A DNA stretch of 64,000 nucleotides, taken from contig NC_092795.1 in assembly GCF_918797505.1 (NCBI RefSeq), forward strand, positions 16,417,131-16,481,130. The letters run 5' to 3'. This DNA comes from Bemisia tabaci. Taxonomy: Eukaryota; Arthropoda; Insecta; Hemiptera; Aleyrodidae. The translations under genes were made by a program, and so were the position numbers. The notes beneath the pieces were generated by a model. That model was not told the origin of the DNA, did no database searches, and was given only the letters and a program-made list of their open reading frames with translations. Numbering within the stretch: the stretch's first letter is position 1; every line of letters begins with the position of its first letter. This document shows, in pieces, positions 49,746 through 64,000 of the stretch.

Positions 49746-50340
49746 TTTTTTTTTTTAAATCAATTTCAAAGAGCCCATCGGCTAATCCCACACGATTACT
49801 CCAGCCCCAGCTGACCATTGCCTGAGACTAGGGATGGACGAATATTTCAATAATCGAATATTTGATATTCGAATCATCAGCATCGAGATAATCGCATCAC
49901 ATTCGAATGTTCGTGAAATTATTCGAACATTCGAATAATCGCATTCGAATTCGATATCAATTAAATCTCGTTATTAATTAAAACTCATCCACAACTCCAC
50001 ACGGAAATGACTGACCCTCTTAGTTAATAGTGTCATTTATCCCTCACGGCTCATAAAAATTCAAAAAATCAAAGCAATAATCGAAAATATTCGAATATTC
50101 GCTTCCAAAGTATTCGCGATCGCAAGATTTGAATATTCGTTTCCGAAGTATTCGCAATCGCAAGATTCGAATTCTCAAATAATCGCAATAATCGCATTCG
50201 AAAAGTTTCGAATATTCGCATTCCAATTCGATATTCGTCCATCCCTACTGAGACCATCAAACTTAGGTCACCTGACCAGGAATCGAACCTGGGACCTCTT
50301 CGTCATAGGGCCAGCGCTACAACCCTGACACCACAGGAGA
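49746..50340 (-). mobile_element. tRNA-derived SINE, split by a MITE
   Basis: Read on the minus strand it begins near 50340 with GTGGTGTCAGGGTTGTAGCG (A-box region), then a perfect B box GGTTCGATTCC (50279-50289), and ends in an A run (T run 49746-49756 on the plus strand). Removing the 419-bp insert leaves about 170 bp. Pol III promoter elements appear intact. Confidence 0.65.
49829..50247. mobile_element. 419-bp MITE nested in the SINE (TAGGGATGGACGAATAT ends)
   Basis: The ends are TAGGGATGGACGAATAT and ATATTCGTCCATCCCTA, an exact inverted repeat. CTGAGAC flanks both sides (49822-49828 and 50248-50254), a target duplication that rejoins the SINE when the element is removed. The interior is saturated with CGAATATTCG-type palindromic words. 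A hAT-like origin is plausible from TIR and duplication size. Confidence 0.85.
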
Positions 50341-51123
50341 TCGACAGAAAGTGCCGATACAGAGAGAATTCAAGGGAGAAGAATAACTGCCGACACAAGA
50401 AAAGTAAACTTACTAGTAGCAACTACGAGCTGGAACCAGAATAATATTAATTCATTGATAAGAAAAACTAAGGTTTTGATAACTTACAAGAGTCGGATTT
50501 GATCTGTTTTGCTTCTCAGCATTCTAAGCTGTGTCTCTGGGTAAGTAAGCACGCAATATGATCTGACATCACTCCATAAAGCCCGAAAGTTTTCGAAAAT
50601 TAGAAAAAATTTTGAAAAACTAAGAAACTCTCCTGAAATTTTTAGAAAAAATCACTCTTCACTGGCAATTTTGCAAGAAAATCATCAGCATATCAGCAAG
50701 TCAGGGAACAGCATCAACGTAAACAGTGAAACAGTGGTTCCTTTCGGTTCATTCCGGATGTCAGGTTCAATGAAATTCACCGAACCGGAAACCAATGCCG
50801 GGTCGGAAAATTGGGAAATGAGACATTTGATTGGCTTGTTTGAATTAAGACTTTTCCTTCTGAGCGGCAAAAATCAAATGAGCCAATCAAATTGTAGGAA
50901 AACTGCCTTGTTGATATTAAGTTCGATACATCGAAGTCGTTTATTATTCGAAGTATTTTTAGGTTAGCCCATTGATAATTGCTGTGAATTGAGAAATTAG
51001 ACATTTTTTAATGTAGTTTCGCCCTGTTTTCTCCTTTATTTTCTATTGACATCTGGAAGTCTGTCATCGGTTCAATGTAATGTTCGGTTTTATAATATTT
51101 TGTTTCTAGTTCAACAGTTAAAT

Positions 51124-63410
<12,287 letters not shown>

Positions 63411-64000
63411 GTAAGTATTTTTATTTATCTATGTATATTTGTATGTTTCTTTTTCATGGCAGATTGCATCTAAAGATATTTTTCTCATCATAATCATGGT
63501 CTGTTAAGTATACATTTTTTTTTACCTTCGGTCAATTTTGTGAGCGTTATCAGATATTTCCTCATAATGAAAGTAGCATTGCTGTTTGTTTGTATCCAAG
63601 TATTTGGGACTGGCCATAGCTCTAACACAGGCCTCTTGTAAATCACGAAACTTCGGGCAGAATCCCTCTCATTTTCATTGGTTTTTGATGATATATTGAC
63701 CAAAAATCTCAGACTCCTCCGGTAATCATGTAATTATTCAACTTGGATTTTTATGTAGCATTCAACTTAAGGCTTTCTTTCCTTATATACAATGAACTAA
63801 AAAGCCTGTTCAGACCCTCCGCCCTTTGAGTGCTACATATGTGCATAGTGTGAATGCACTCTCTCTGAATAGTATAGAAAGGAGGTATATCAATGGTGTA
63901 ACAAGAAAGAAATGTTTCCTTGTTTTCAATGTTGTAGTTTTTTTATCATACGGTATGTCTTTGAAAGACAACCCATCACTTTAATTTTCCTAACTTTCTT

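Larger units (their letters stand above)
48678..51109. other. Head-to-head spacer between angel2 and fry
   Basis: About 2.4 kb separates the two start regions. It must hold both promoters and any 5'UTR exons. A minus-strand TCTT/GTAAGTTA donor-like site near 50485 could belong to an angel2 5'UTR exon, and the fry exon at 51110 is preceded by a good acceptor, implying an upstream fry 5'UTR exon I cannot place. The middle is filled by a SINE with a nested MITE. Confidence 0.5.

Noticed and set aside
50671..50967. 98-residue plus-strand frame as a first exon of fry
   Set aside because: No similarity to Furry N termini and no convincing donor near its end; could at most be 5'UTR.

Overview
The window is nuclear DNA from an animal, almost certainly an insect. 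It is AT-rich, its genes are broken into short exons with GT..AG introns, and its introns and spacers are packed with short inverted-repeat transposons. Protein similarity and TE style make a hemipteran such as a whitefly my best guess, but that is inference and no species-diagnostic locus is present. I resolved five protein-coding genes by joining exons with matching phase: LARP1 (first coding exon only), CCDC113/CFAP263, RpS16, an ANGEL2-type nuclease-fold protein (all on the minus strand), and the 5' portion of furry (fry, plus strand, running off the right edge).

Layout. 1-20 kb has no exon I can defend and is probably the first intron of LARP1, because the only LARP1 exon seen (20036-20663) ends in a good donor pointing into it. 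It is a transposon graveyard holding a Helitron with four 176-bp repeats (9583-10794), three copies of a roughly 235-bp foldback element, a 505-bp inverted repeat with a mini-element in its loop (11112-11616), hAT-like elements with CAGGGTTGCC ends, LINE-like 3' tails with trinucleotide repeats, and long poly-G/poly-C runs. 20.0-20.7 kb is LARP1 exon 1. 23.2-29.6 kb is CCDC113. 31.5-36.7 kb is RpS16. 40.6-48.7 kb is angel2, whose third intron carries a 1036-bp near-perfect palindrome with a tRNA-like sequence in each arm. 48.7-51.1 kb is the head-to-head spacer between angel2 and fry, containing a SINE interrupted by a MITE with a clean 7-bp target duplication. 51.1-64 kb is fry, with 16 exons visible.

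The genes are ordinary conserved cell-biology genes rather than an operon. LARP1 (regulator of TOP mRNAs), RpS16 (a TOP mRNA product) and ANGEL2 (RNA 2',3'-cyclic phosphate removal) all concern RNA and translation, CCDC113 is a motile-cilium protein, and Furry is a scaffold for NDR/Tricornered kinases. I see no evidence that their adjacency is functional.

Most worth a second look: (1) RpS16 encodes a lysine-rich, histone-H1-like N-terminal extension of about 85 residues on two extra exons, joined in phase to a fully conserved S16 core; (2) the giant palindrome in the angel2 intron, whose transcript would fold into about 500 bp of double-stranded RNA; (3) the density and nesting of foldback elements, including a mini-element inside the loop of a larger hairpin.
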